DNA of 64,000 nucleotides from Paracoccaceae bacterium (GTDB lineage: Bacteria; Pseudomonadota; Alphaproteobacteria; Rhodobacterales; Rhodobacteraceae). Position 1 is the stretch's first letter. Each line of letters opens with the position of its first letter. The notes under the pieces were generated by a model. It was given only the letters and a program-made list of their open reading frames with translations, was not told the origin of the DNA and did not search any database. The stretch spans positions 1-64,000 of the forward strand of contig JAOADN010000001.1 in the NCBI GenBank assembly GCA_026417295.1, in the 5' to 3' direction. Positions 42,458 to 52,349 of this stretch are shown one piece after another. The translations under genes were made by a program, and so were the position numbers.

Positions 42458-42622
42458 ATGGAGTTGATCGGCACACGCGCACGGGATGTCGGCAGCCTCC
42501 TCGCTTCGCTTGCCGAAAGCCTTCTTCTTCCCCTTGCCGTCATCGTGGGCCTGACCGGCGGCGCGATGATCGGGGCAGAGATCGCGCGTCTCCAGGCCCC
42601 GGTCGAGCAACCCTTCCACTAG
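42458..42622 (+). CDS. Small single-pass membrane protein (54 aa)
   Basis: AGGAAGGGG SD before ATG 42458; one hydrophobic helix SLLLPLAVIVGLTGGAMIG; between rseP and bamA. Confidence 0.5.
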   Translation: MELIGTRARDVGSLLASLAESLLLPLAVIVGLTGGAMIGAEIARLQAPVEQPFH

Positions 42623-42760
42623 GCACGCCTGACCGGCGGCGCCAGTCCGGCGTGGGTCCGCAGAACAGCTGTGGATAGCTGCCGCGCTGTTTTGACAAGC
42701 CACCCCAATCCCGATAGTGACGAGGGAAAGAATGCCGGTGTCTGGTCGGGGGGGCAGGTC

Positions 42761-45106
42761 ATGTCCGATGCGTGTGACAAGCGGCTGCGGGGCCTCACTC
42801 CGGGTCTGCGCCGCTCTGCGCTCGCCGCATTCCTTGCGGCGGCCGCGATCCCGGCTTCGGCCCTGCTGCCGGTGCCCGCGCTGGCACAGAGCTATTCCTT
42901 CTCGTCCGTCACCGTCGAAGGCAATGTCCGGATAGAACCCGCGACCATCGTCAAGCTCGCCGCCCTTCCCCGGGGCGAGGCGGTCACGGCCGCCGCTCTC
43001 AACGACGCCTATCAGCGAATCATGGGTTCGGGTCTGTTCCGCAGCGTCGAACTCATCCCCTCAGGATCCACGCTGGTGGTCCGCGTGGTCGAGAACCCGA
43101 CGATCTCCGTCGTCAGCTTCGAAGGGAACAAGCGCCTGAAGGACGAGGACCTGGCCAAGATCGTCAAGTCGCAGTCGCGCCGGGTCTATTCCCCGGCCAC
43201 GGCCGAGCAGGACGCCGCGGCCATCGCCGATGCCTACGGGACCGCCGGCCGCTTTGCGGCGCGCGTCGAGCCCAAGATCATCGAAAGACCGGACAACCGT
43301 GTGGATCTGGTCTTCGAGATCCGCGAAGGCGCCGTGAGCGAGGTGGAACGGCTGAACTTCACCGGCAACAGGTCGTTCTCGGACCGCCGTCTGCGCCAGG
43401 TCCTGCAGACCAAGCAGGCAGGGCTGCTGCGGGCCTTCATCCAGCGCGACACCTATATCCCGGAACGGCTGGACCTCGACAGGCAGCTCCTGACCGACTT
43501 CTATCGCTCGCGCGGGTTCATCGACGCCGAAGTGACCGGAGCCACAGGCGAATTCGCCCGCGAGCGCGACGGCTTCTTCGTGAACTTCACTGTCAGGGAA
43601 GGCCAGCAGTACCGCTTCGGCAAGATCACCACGGTCAGCGAAGTCGAGGGAATCGATGCCGCCGACTATGAAAGGCAGGTCAAGATCCGCCGAGGCGTGA
43701 CCTATTCCCCGACGGCGATCGACAACACCATCGCCCGGATGGAAGAGATTGCGCGCCGTCAGGGCGCAACCTTCGTCACTGTCGAGCCGCGGTTCACACG
43801 GAACGAGAAGGACGGCATCCTCGATGTCGAATTCGCGCTGGTCCGCGGCCCGCGCATCTTCGTCGAGCGCATCGACATCGAAGGCAACGTGACAACGCTC
43901 GACCAGGTCATCCGCCGGCAGTTCAAGACGGTAGAGGGCGATCCGCTCAATGCGCGCGAGATCCGTCAGGCCGCAGAACGCATACGCGCCCTCGGCTACT
44001 TCGCCAATGCGGACGTCACGGCCAACCAGGGGTCCAGTCCCGAGCAGGTCATCGTCGACGTCAACGTCGAGGAGAAGCCCACCGGATCGCTCGGTTTCGG
44101 GCTCAGCTACGGAACGGTCCAGGGCCTCGGCCTGAACTTCAATTTCCGCGAATCCAACTTCCTCGGCCGAGGCCAGACGCTTGCCGTCAGCGTGGCGACT
44201 GGCACATCGACGCTCGACAATTCGATCACGTTCATCGAACCCGCCCTGCTCAATCGCGACCTGAAGCTGAAGTTCTCGGGCTACTACCGCGCGACGGAGA
44301 ACAACTTCTCGTTCTACAGCACGCGGCTGATCGGAGTCTCGCCTGCGATCGAGTTTCCCCTCGGCCTCAACTCCAGGCTGGAGTTGCGCTACGCGCTGAC
44401 CCAGAAGGATCTCTTCAAGTACGAGGTGGATGCGGGCGACACGCCCTCGGTGATCCTGACGAACGAGGCCGCCCAAGGGGCGCTCATTTCCTCCGCGATC
44501 GGGTACACCTACTCCTTCGACAACCGGATCAGCGGCCTCAACCCCAACGCCAAGCTCCAGTTCCGCTTCGGGCAGGACTTCGCCGGACTGGGCGGCGATA
44601 TCGAGTCGGTGACGACGACGGCCGCTCTCCGGGCAGAGACCAAGATCTTCAACGAGGACGTCACGCTCCGCGCCGAGCTCGAGGGGGGCGCGCTGAACAC
44701 CATGAACGGCAACAGCCGGGTCATCGACAGGTTCTCCGGAAACGGCGAGATCCGCGGGTTCGAGCCCAACGGGATCGGTCCGCGCGAGCTTGCCGCCACC
44801 AATCAGGACGCGCTTGGCGGCAACTACTATGCGGTGCTGAGACTGGACGCGGAATTCCCCCTCGGACTGCCCGAGGAATACGGCATCCTGGGCGGGGTCT
44901 TCGCCGATGTAGGCTCCGTCTGGGGCCTCGACGACACCCTTGGCGGCACCATCGACGATGCCATGCATCTGCGTTCGTCGGTCGGGGTGTCGCTGCTCTG
45001 GGATACGCCGATCGGGCCGCTGCGCTTCAACTTCGCCAAGGCGCTGGAAAAACAACCCTACGACCGGGATCAGGTCTTCGACCTTTCGGTCTCCACCCAG
45101 TTCTGA
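42761..45106 (+). CDS. bamA: Outer membrane protein assembly factor BamA
   Basis: Signal peptide, POTRA repeats, beta barrel, C-terminal Phe (VSTQF). Confidence 0.96.
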   Translation: MSDACDKRLRGLTPGLRRSALAAFLAAAAIPASALLPVPALAQSYSFSSVTVEGNVRIEPATIVKLAALPRGEAVTAAALNDAYQRIMGSGLFRSVELIPSGSTLVVRVVENPTISVVSFEGNKRLKDEDLAKIVKSQSRRVYSPATAEQDAAAIADAYGTAGRFAARVEPKIIERPDNRVDLVFEIREGAVSEVERLNFTGNRSFSDRRLRQVLQTKQAGLLRAFIQRDTYIPERLDLDRQLLTDFYRSRGFIDAEVTGATGEFARERDGFFVNFTVREGQQYRFGKITTVSEVEGIDAADYERQVKIRRGVTYSPTAIDNTIARMEEIARRQGATFVTVEPRFTRNEKDGILDVEFALVRGPRIFVERIDIEGNVTTLDQVIRRQFKTVEGDPLNAREIRQAAERIRALGYFANADVTANQGSSPEQVIVDVNVEEKPTGSLGFGLSYGTVQGLGLNFNFRESNFLGRGQTLAVSVATGTSTLDNSITFIEPALLNRDLKLKFSGYYRATENNFSFYSTRLIGVSPAIEFPLGLNSRLELRYALTQKDLFKYEVDAGDTPSVILTNEAAQGALISSAIGYTYSFDNRISGLNPNAKLQFRFGQDFAGLGGDIESVTTTAALRAETKIFNEDVTLRAELEGGALNTMNGNSRVIDRFSGNGEIRGFEPNGIGPRELAATNQDALGGNYYAVLRLDAEFPLGLPEEYGILGGVFADVGSVWGLDDTLGGTIDDAMHLRSSVGVSLLWDTPIGPLRFNFAKALEKQPYDRDQVFDLSVSTQF

Positions 45107-45720
45107 TGCGCGGAACGGTTCTGGCAGTCGCGGTCGCCCTGTCGATGGCAGGGGGCGGCGCTCAGGCGCAGGATCTCTCGACGGGCACGCTGTCAAGTCC
45201 GGTCATAACGATCGACCAGGAAGAGCTGTTTGCCCGCTCCGCCTGGGGGAAACGGGCGATCGGCGTGATCGAGAAGGCCTCAGAGGACCTTGCCGCCGAG
45301 AACCGCAGGATCGAGGCCCAGCTCACCCAGGAAGAACGCGACCTGACAGAGCGTCGGTCGACCATGACTCCCGAGGAGTTCCGCAAGGCCGCCGATGACT
45401 TCGATGCCCGCGTGGTGGCGATAAGGGCCGAACAGGACGGCAAGCTGCGCGCATTGACGCAACGCCGCGACGCTGAACGCAAGGCCTTCTTCCAGGCGAT
45501 CCTTCCGATCCTCGGGGAGGTCATGCAGGACAGGGGGGCGGCCGTCGTGCTTGATGCACGCGCCACGCTCCTCGCATCCGCCGCGACGGACGTGACCGCC
45601 GAGGTGATCGCCCGCGCCGACCGCGAGATCGGGGATGGGGCGGGGGTCGTGCCGGAAGTGCCCCAGACCGCCGTGCAGCAGGGTTCGGCACCGGCCGCCG
45701 GACAGGACGGCGGCAACTGA
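45106..45720 (+). CDS. OmpH/Skp family periplasmic chaperone
   Basis: Signal peptide, coiled-coil body, position after bamA. Confidence 0.88.
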   Translation: MRGTVLAVAVALSMAGGGAQAQDLSTGTLSSPVITIDQEELFARSAWGKRAIGVIEKASEDLAAENRRIEAQLTQEERDLTERRSTMTPEEFRKAADDFDARVVAIRAEQDGKLRALTQRRDAERKAFFQAILPILGEVMQDRGAAVVLDARATLLASAATDVTAEVIARADREIGDGAGVVPEVPQTAVQQGSAPAAGQDGGN

Positions 45721-45825
45721 CCGTCCCCGCGAGGCCGCGCCATCCCCCAGCTTGCCTCATGCGTCGACCCTTGCTAGCAAGCAGTCGGGCGCCGTTGCGG
45801 CGACAGAACGCGCGGGGACCAGCGA

Positions 45826-46290
45826 ATGGGCGATACGTCGGTGCCGATCACCGAGGCTGACATCCACCTCATCCAGCGGATCATCCCGCATCGCTATCCT
45901 TTCCTTCTTGTCGACAAGGTCGTCAGTATCGTCCCGCATCGGGGCTGCGTCGGGATCAAGAACGTCACCTACAACGAGCCGCACTTCCAGGGGCACTTTC
46001 CCCAGACCCCGATCATGCCGGGCGTCACGATCATAGAAGCCATGGCGCAGTCCGCCGCGGTGCTCGTTGGTGTCTCGCTGGATGTGATCGACCGCGACCT
46101 GCTCGTCTATTTCATGTCGATCGACGGCTGCAAGTTCCGCCGCAAGGTGGTCCCCGGAGACATCCTCGAACTGCACATGGAGGTCCGGCGTGGCGGTGGC
46201 CGGATCTGGAAATTCGCCGGCCGTGCCATGGTCGGTACAGAACTGGCCGCAGAGGCCGAGATCACCGCGATGATGGACCTGCGGAACTGA
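45826..46290 (+). CDS. fabZ: 3-hydroxyacyl-ACP dehydratase FabZ
   Basis: [36 protein letters not shown]. Confidence 0.97.
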   Translation: MGDTSVPITEADIHLIQRIIPHRYPFLLVDKVVSIVPHRGCVGIKNVTYNEPHFQGHFPQTPIMPGVTIIEAMAQSAAVLVGVSLDVIDRDLLVYFMSIDGCKFRRKVVPGDILELHMEVRRGGGRIWKFAGRAMVGTELAAEAEITAMMDLRN

Positions 46291-46298
46291 CCGGGCGG

Positions 46299-47093
46299 AT
46301 GGGCGTGCATCCTACAGCCCGGATCCACCCGTCCGCCATTGTCGAGGCGGGGGCCGAGATCGGCCCGGATTGCCGCATAGGACCGTTCTGTCACATCGGA
46401 CCGGACGTCCGGCTCGCACGCGGCGTGACGCTGCATAGCCATGTCGTCGTCACCGGGCTGACCTCGATCGGCGAGGAGTCCGTCGTCTTTCCCTTCGCCG
46501 TTCTCGGCGAGGCACCCCAGGATCTCAAGTACCGGGGAGAGCCCACAAGGCTCGAGATCGGGGCGCGGAACCGCATCCGGGAGCACGTGACCATGAACAC
46601 GGGAACAGAGGGCGGTGGAGGGGTGACGCGGATCGGCGATGACGGGCTGTTCATGGCCGGCGCTCATGTCGCCCATGACTGTCAGGTCGGCAACCGCGTC
46701 ATCCTCGTGAACAGCGCTGCGCTTGCCGGCCACTGCGTCCTCGGCGACGACGTCATCGTCGGCGGCCTCTCGGGCGTGCACCAATGGGTGCGCATCGGCA
46801 AGGGTGCGATCATCGGTGCTGTCTGCATGGTGACGGCCGACGTGCTGCCGCACGGCCTTGTCAGGGGACCGCGCGGACAGCTCGAGGGGCTGAACCTGGT
46901 GGGACTGAAGCGTCGGGGCGTGGACAAGGCGGATATCGCGGCCCTGAGGGAGCTCTATTCGGACCTCTCCGAAGGGAACTTCCGTGACAGCGCTCGCCGC
47001 ATCGCCGAGGCCGGAACCGACAGCGCCCTGGTGAACGAGGTCCTCGACTTCATCCTCGGGCCGTCGGACCGCTCGTTCCTCACGCCGCAATGA
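46299..47093 (+). CDS. lpxA: UDP-N-acetylglucosamine acyltransferase
   Basis: Hexapeptide repeats, HPTARIHPSAIVEAGAEIG, GEPTRLEIGARNRIREHVTMNTGT. Confidence 0.96.
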   Translation: MGVHPTARIHPSAIVEAGAEIGPDCRIGPFCHIGPDVRLARGVTLHSHVVVTGLTSIGEESVVFPFAVLGEAPQDLKYRGEPTRLEIGARNRIREHVTMNTGTEGGGGVTRIGDDGLFMAGAHVAHDCQVGNRVILVNSAALAGHCVLGDDVIVGGLSGVHQWVRIGKGAIIGAVCMVTADVLPHGLVRGPRGQLEGLNLVGLKRRGVDKADIAALRELYSDLSEGNFRDSARRIAEAGTDSALVNEVLDFILGPSDRSFLTPQ

Positions 47094-47923
47094 AGCAGAC
47101 CGCGATCATCGCGGGACAGGGGGCGCTGCCGCGGCTGATCGCGGCGGCGCTGGATGGCCGGGGCGAAGGCTATCTCGTCGCCGAGGTCGAGGGCTTTCCC
47201 TCCGGCGTCCCGGGGGAGAGACCCCTTCGCTTCCGCATCGAACGTCTGGTCCCGTTCCTCGATCACCTTTCGAGGGAGGGCGTCCGGCGCGTCGTGCTGG
47301 CCGGTGCCCTTCGCCGTCCGAAACTCGAGCCCGAGCTCTTCGATCCGCGGACGGCGGCGCTTGTGCCGCGCCTCCTCGGGGCGATGCAGGCAGGCGACGA
47401 TGCGGCCCTGCGCGAGGTCATCGGAATATTCGAGCAATGGGACTTCACGGTCGTCGCGGCCCAGGAAGTCGCCCCGGAGCTTGTGCCGGAGCCGGGGCTG
47501 CTTGCGGGCGAGCTGACGGACCAGGACCGCGATGACGCCGAGCGTGCGGCCGGGATCGCCGCCGCGCTCGGCCGGCTTGACGTGGGGCAGGGCGTGGTCG
47601 TGGCCCAGGGCCTATGCCTTGCCGTCGAGACGCTGCCGGGGACAGACGCCATGCTCGATTTCGTCGGCCTGAACCGCGGGATCCGCTCGGGCGAGTTCCT
47701 GCCGGCAAGCGGTCTGCTCTACAAGGCGCCCAAGCCAGGCCAGGACCGACGGGTCGACCTGCCGGCGCTTGGGCCGGAAACGGTCGACAGGGCCGCGCGG
47801 GCCGGTCTTGCCGGCATCGCATGGGAAGCGGGGGGCCTCCTCCTTCTGGACCGTGATGCGACGGTGGCCAAGGCGCAGGAGAACAGGATGTTCCTCTGGT
47901 CCAGGCCTGCGGACCGGCCGTGA
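47090..47923 (+). CDS. lpxI: UDP-2,3-diacylglucosamine pyrophosphatase LpxI
   Basis: AIIAGQGALPRLIAAAL; C-terminal ALGPETVDRAARAGLAGIAWEAGGLLLLDRD; position between lpxA and lpxB. Confidence 0.93.
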   Translation: MKQTAIIAGQGALPRLIAAALDGRGEGYLVAEVEGFPSGVPGERPLRFRIERLVPFLDHLSREGVRRVVLAGALRRPKLEPELFDPRTAALVPRLLGAMQAGDDAALREVIGIFEQWDFTVVAAQEVAPELVPEPGLLAGELTDQDRDDAERAAGIAAALGRLDVGQGVVVAQGLCLAVETLPGTDAMLDFVGLNRGIRSGEFLPASGLLYKAPKPGQDRRVDLPALGPETVDRAARAGLAGIAWEAGGLLLLDRDATVAKAQENRMFLWSRPADRP

Positions 47924-49098
47924 TGAAGATCTATCTGGTGGCCGGCGAGGCCTCGGGTGATGCCCTCGGCGCATCCCTGATGCGCGGATTGCGCCATTTC
48001 CGACCGGAGATCGCCTTCAGCGGGGTCGGCGGGCCGCTCATGGCTGCGGAAGGGCTGGCGAGCCTGTTTCCGATGGACGAACTTTCCGTCATGGGCCTGG
48101 CCGAGATCCTGCCCCGCTACCGTAGCCTGAGGCGACGCCTGACCCAGACCGTCGAGGACGTCCTCGCTCAGGCGCCGGACGCGCTCGTCACAATCGACAG
48201 TCCCGACTTCACCTTGCGGGTCGCGGCGGGCGTGAGGGCCCGCGCTCAGGCGTTGAGAACGATCCACTATGTGGCGCCCTCCGTCTGGGCCTGGCGGCCC
48301 GGGCGCGCAGGCCGGATGGCGCGGTCGATCGACCACGTCCTCGCCCTGCTTCCCTTCGAACCGCCCTACATGCGTGCCGCCGGCATGACATGCGATTTCG
48401 TCGGTCACCCCGTCGTCTCCGAACCCAGGGCCGGTGCCGTGGAGGCCGCCGCCTTTCGGGAAACGCACATGATCGGTCCCGAGCAGCCCCTGGCGCTCTG
48501 CCTGCCGGGCTCCCGCCGCGGTGAGGTCACGCGCCTGATGCCGATCTTCGCGGAAGCCCTCATGCAACTGCGCGACCGCGAGCCCGGCCTCAGGGTGGTG
48601 GTCCCGACGACCCCGGCCATGGCCCCGCTCGTGCGCATGATGGCGGCGCGATGGGCCGAGGCACCTCTTGTCGTCGAGGCGGCCGCGGACAAGCGTGCAG
48701 CCTTCGCCGCCGCCGATGTGGCCCTCGCCGCCAGCGGCACTGTCAGCCTGGAACTCGCGGCCAATGCCGTGCCGATGGTCATCGGCTATGACATGCACCC
48801 GTTGACGAGGATGGTCATGAAGCGTCTCGTCAGGGTTGAGACCGTCACCCTTGTCAACCTCGTGTCCGGCACGCGCGCAGTTCCCGAATTCCTCGGGCGG
48901 GATTGCCGGCCTGACCGGATGGCGCGCGTTCTTGCAGCGCTGCTCGAGGACGACGCTGCCCGTGCCGACCAGATCGCGGCCATGGACCTCTGCATGGACC
49001 GTCTCGGACGCGGTGGCGAAGCGCCTGGTCTGCGTGCAGCGCGATCGGTCCTGGCCGTTCTCGGGAATGGTCGGGCGGAACGGAACGCAGCTTCGTGA
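47920..49098 (+). CDS. lpxB: Lipid-A-disaccharide synthase
   Basis: IYLVAGEASGDALGASLMRGL, GVGGPLM, HYVAPSVWAWRPGR. Confidence 0.95.
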   Translation: MMKIYLVAGEASGDALGASLMRGLRHFRPEIAFSGVGGPLMAAEGLASLFPMDELSVMGLAEILPRYRSLRRRLTQTVEDVLAQAPDALVTIDSPDFTLRVAAGVRARAQALRTIHYVAPSVWAWRPGRAGRMARSIDHVLALLPFEPPYMRAAGMTCDFVGHPVVSEPRAGAVEAAAFRETHMIGPEQPLALCLPGSRRGEVTRLMPIFAEALMQLRDREPGLRVVVPTTPAMAPLVRMMAARWAEAPLVVEAAADKRAAFAAADVALAASGTVSLELAANAVPMVIGYDMHPLTRMVMKRLVRVETVTLVNLVSGTRAVPEFLGRDCRPDRMARVLAALLEDDAARADQIAAMDLCMDRLGRGGEAPGLRAARSVLAVLGNGRAERNAAS

Positions 49099-49150
49099 TC
49101 CTCATGCCGGGCCACTTGGCCTTTCGGGGCCGCCGCCCTAGTGTCTCGCC

Positions 49151-51115
49151 ATGATTGCCGAACTCGGACACTTCGCGCTGATCCTTGCCGCATTCGTGGC
49201 AGTCGTCCAGGCGACGATCCCGCTCTGGGGCGCGCACCGGCGCGAGCTGCGGCTGATGGCGGTCGCTGACGCGGCAGCGAAGTTGCAGTTCCTGCTCGTG
49301 GCCCTTTCCTTCGGGGCACTCACCCATGCCTTCGTGACATCCGACTTCTCGCTCCGGCTTGTCACGCTGAACTCCCACAGCCTGAAGCCGATGATCTACA
49401 AGGTGGCCGGAGTCTGGGGAAACCACGAAGGGTCGCTGCTTCTGTGGGTGCTGATCCTTGCCGGCTTCGGCGCTGCCTGCGCCGCCTTCTCGAGCCGCCT
49501 GCCGGCCACGCTGAAGGCGCGCGTCCTGGCGGTTCAGGCGATGATCGGAGTCGCCTTCTATTCCTTCATTCTTCTGACATCGAACCCGTTCCTCAGGCTG
49601 GAAGTTCCGCCATTCGACGGGCAGGACCTCAATCCCCTGTTGCAGGACCCCGGCCTCGCCTTCCATCCGCCGTTCCTCTATCTCGGGTATGTCGGGCTCT
49701 CGATGTCCTTCTCCTTCGCGGTTGCGGCGCTCATCGAGGGTCGGGTCGATGCAGCCTGGGCGCGCTGGGTCCGGCCATGGACGCTGGCCGCCTGGCTGTT
49801 CCTGACGGTGGGAATAGCGCTCGGCTCGTGGTGGGCCTACTACGAACTCGGGTGGGGCGGATTCTGGTTCTGGGATCCGGTCGAGAATGCAAGCTTCATG
49901 CCCTGGCTCATCGCCGGCGCTCTTCTGCATTCTGCGATTGTCGTCGAAAAGCGCGAGGCCCTGAAATCGTGGACGGTGCTGCTGGCGATCCTTGCATTCG
50001 GCTTCTCGCTGATCGGCACCTTCATCGTGCGCTCGGGTGTTCTGACCTCGGTCCATGCCTTCGCGAACGATCCGGCGCGCGGCGTATTCATCCTGACGAT
50101 CCTGGGCGTCTTCCTGGCGGCGTCGCTGACGCTCTTCGCCCTGCGCGCGCCCGTGCTGGAGGCCAGGGGAGTCTTCGGCCTCGTCTCGCGGGAAAGCGCG
50201 CTGGTGCTGAACAACATCCTGCTGGCGGTGGCGGCCTTCGTCGTCTTCGTCGGCACGCTGTGGCCGCTGGCGGCCGAGATGTTCTTTGCCCGGAAGCTCT
50301 CTGTCGGCCCGCCCTTCTTCAACGCCGCCTTCACGCCGTTCATGATGGGGCTGGCGGTCGTTCTTCCGATCGGCGCGATCCTGCCCTGGAAGCGGGGCAG
50401 CCTGCGCCGTGCGGCCGGTCAGCTTCGGGGTGCTGCAATCCTGGCGCTGGCCGCGGCCGCACTTGCCTGGACAGTCCAGACGGAACGGACGATCCTTGCC
50501 CCGCTGGGCCTTGCGCTGGGCGTGTGGCTGATCGCCGGTGCGGCGGGTGATCTCTGGCTGAGGGCAGGGCGGGTGCCGCGGCGACTGCTGCGTCTGCCGC
50601 GATCCGACTGGGGGCGTGTCACGGCCCATGCGGGCTTCGGCGTTTCGGTGATAGGAATATCGCTCATGCTGGCCTGGACGGTCGAGGACATCCGCGTCGC
50701 ACGGGTCGGCGACAGTTTCGATGTGGGCGGGTTCACCTTCACGCTTTCGGGGGTCGAGGAGGTTCAGGGCCCGAACTATGCCGCCACGGTCGCGACCGTA
50801 AGTGTGGCGCAGGGCGGTGCCCCCCTGGGAGAGCTGCGGCCCGAGAAGCGCTTCTATCCGGTCGCGGGAATGCCCACGACCGAGGCGGCGATCCGCAACG
50901 GGGTGCTGCGCGACCTCTACGTCGTGATAGGCGATCCCCAGGAGGGCGGGGGCTGGGCCATGCGGACCTACATCAAGCCCTTCGCGAACTGGGTCTGGGC
51001 GGGCGCGATCATCATGGCGCTGGGCGGCCTGCTGAGCCTGTCGGACCGCAGGTACCGCGTGGCGGCGGGCGCGCGGCCCGCCCGCGCGGCCGCCGGCCTT
51101 TCCCCGGCGGAATAG
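49151..51115 (+). CDS. ccmF: Cytochrome c-type biogenesis protein CcmF
   Basis: GVWGNHEGSLLLW, WGGFWFWDPVENASFMPWL tryptophan-rich motif. Confidence 0.95.
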   Translation: MIAELGHFALILAAFVAVVQATIPLWGAHRRELRLMAVADAAAKLQFLLVALSFGALTHAFVTSDFSLRLVTLNSHSLKPMIYKVAGVWGNHEGSLLLWVLILAGFGAACAAFSSRLPATLKARVLAVQAMIGVAFYSFILLTSNPFLRLEVPPFDGQDLNPLLQDPGLAFHPPFLYLGYVGLSMSFSFAVAALIEGRVDAAWARWVRPWTLAAWLFLTVGIALGSWWAYYELGWGGFWFWDPVENASFMPWLIAGALLHSAIVVEKREALKSWTVLLAILAFGFSLIGTFIVRSGVLTSVHAFANDPARGVFILTILGVFLAASLTLFALRAPVLEARGVFGLVSRESALVLNNILLAVAAFVVFVGTLWPLAAEMFFARKLSVGPPFFNAAFTPFMMGLAVVLPIGAILPWKRGSLRRAAGQLRGAAILALAAAALAWTVQTERTILAPLGLALGVWLIAGAAGDLWLRAGRVPRRLLRLPRSDWGRVTAHAGFGVSVIGISLMLAWTVEDIRVARVGDSFDVGGFTFTLSGVEEVQGPNYAATVATVSVAQGGAPLGELRPEKRFYPVAGMPTTEAAIRNGVLRDLYVVIGDPQEGGGWAMRTYIKPFANWVWAGAIIMALGGLLSLSDRRYRVAAGARPARAAAGLSPAE

Positions 51116-51119
51116 GCCG

Positions 51120-51665
51120 ATGCGCCGACCGGCCGCCGCGGCCCTTCTGGCCCTGACGCTTGCCCTGCCGCTTGCGCTGGCGGCCGGGCATGCCGCCGCC
51201 GTGCAGCCCGACGAGATCATGACCGACCCGGCGCTCGAGGCGCGGGCGCGCGCCATCTCGGCCCTCCTGCGCTGCCCGGTCTGCCAGGGCGAGACCATCG
51301 ACGAGTCGAATGCGCCCCTGGCGCGCGATCTGCGGATCCTCGTGCGCGAGCGGCTGGCGGCCGGCGACAGCGACGAGCAGGTGCTGGCCTATGTCGAGGC
51401 GCGCTATGGCGAGTTCATCCTGTTCCGCCCGGCTGCCAGCGGGGCGAACCTGATCCTCTGGATCGCCGGACCGGCCATGCTGCTGGTGGCCCTTGCCATC
51501 GTCGCCCGGCTCTACCGGCGGGGCGCGGCGGCAGCGGCCGCCGGCGCGGCCGCAGGAGAGGACCTGTCGGCCGGCGAAGAGGCGCGGCTGAAGGCCATCC
51601 TGGGGCAGGGCGAAGGCAGCCCCGCGGAAGTGTCCCACGATGGGACACCCTCTTCGAGCCAATGA
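51120..51665 (+). CDS. ccmH: Cytochrome c-type biogenesis protein CcmH
   Basis: Signal peptide, LLRCPVCQGETIDESNAPLARDLR; C-terminus reads through repeat element B. Confidence 0.94.
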   Translation: MRRPAAAALLALTLALPLALAAGHAAAVQPDEIMTDPALEARARAISALLRCPVCQGETIDESNAPLARDLRILVRERLAAGDSDEQVLAYVEARYGEFILFRPAASGANLILWIAGPAMLLVALAIVARLYRRGAAAAAAGAAAGEDLSAGEEARLKAILGQGEGSPAEVSHDGTPSSSQ

Positions 51666-51705
51666 AATCAATGGCTTGATTTTCGGATTAACGATTCGTC
51701 AGGAA
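51630..51705 (+). repeat. Structured intergenic repeat, copy B (inverted relative to copy A at 0.1 kb)
   Basis: GTGTCCCACGATGGGACAC (51630-51648), CCAATGAAATCAATGG (about 51659-51674), GGATTAACGATTCGTC. Confidence 0.75.
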
Positions 51706-52349
51706 TTCGGTCCTGTTCCGTTCCCTTCCCCGGCCACGCCGAGCGGGCCGAGGACCGGGGTGATCAGCGCCAGGCACGCGGCCTTTGCCTCGGCCGGGGT
51801 CATCACCGAAGGGTCGATGCACTGTTCCAGCCACAGCCCGTCGACGAGCGAGATCACCGTCACGGCAAGCCGGTCGGCCTCGACCCTGCGGCCCGCCGCC
51901 TGCGCCGCCCGCCGGATCGCCCCTTCCATCGTCGCGCGGTAGGCGGCGTAGAGCTTGCGGTGTTCGGTGAGAAGCTGCGGGTTGACCGCGATCTCGCCCC
52001 AGAGTGCCAGCCAGATGTTCAGGCTTTCGCGCGTGAAGTTGTCGGGCCGGAAGGACCGCTCGATGAGTTCGCCGAGATCGGGCGCCCCCGTTCCCGCATC
52101 GTCGAGGCTGTCGAGCACCGGCCGGTAGGCCGCCCGGTAGACGGCCGCCAGAAGCCCGTCCTTCGAGCCGAAGTGATGGGTGATGAGCCCGCGCGAGGCG
52201 GCCGCCTCGGCGCAGATGTTGTCGATCGTGAAGGCGGTGATCCCGCCACGCCCCAGCACCCGCAGACCGGCCTCGACAAGCATCTGGGCGCGCACCTCGG
52301 GACTGTAGCGGCGGAACTTCGGCGGCGCCTTGCCGGGGGGTCTAGACAT
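51699..52349 (-). CDS. TetR/BetI-like transcriptional regulator
   Basis: AGLRVLGRGGITAFTIDNICAEAAASRGLITHHFGSKDGLLAAVYRAAY HTH. Confidence 0.9.
   Translation of the reverse strand: MSRPPGKAPPKFRRYSPEVRAQMLVEAGLRVLGRGGITAFTIDNICAEAAASRGLITHHFGSKDGLLAAVYRAAYRPVLDSLDDAGTGAPDLGELIERSFRPDNFTRESLNIWLALWGEIAVNPQLLTEHRKLYAAYRATMEGAIRRAAQAAGRRVEADRLAVTVISLVDGLWLEQCIDPSVMTPAEAKAACLALITPVLGPLGVAGEGNGTGPNS

Noticed and set aside
42692-42720. Sigma-70-like promoter (TTGACA-N17-TAGTGA) before bamA
   Set aside because: The -35 is perfect but the -10 matches poorly; not strong enough to list as a feature.
43061-45196. 711-aa minus-strand ORF opposite bamA/ompH
   Set aside because: Shadow ORF opposite confident genes; no recognisable domain.
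45721-45825. Missing lpxD between ompH and fabZ
   Set aside because: An lpxD at this position is typical of other proteobacteria, but absence here is plausible lineage synteny; cannot be judged without the rest of the genome.
48854-51298. 814-aa minus-strand ORF opposite lpxB/ccmF/ccmH
   Set aside because: Shadow ORF of high-GC coding sequence.
51630-51648. GTGTCCCA palindrome of repeat B as a plain intrinsic terminator for ccmH
   Set aside because: Only an 8-bp stem without a T-tract, overlaps the end of the coding sequence, and belongs to a longer conserved element also seen at copy A.
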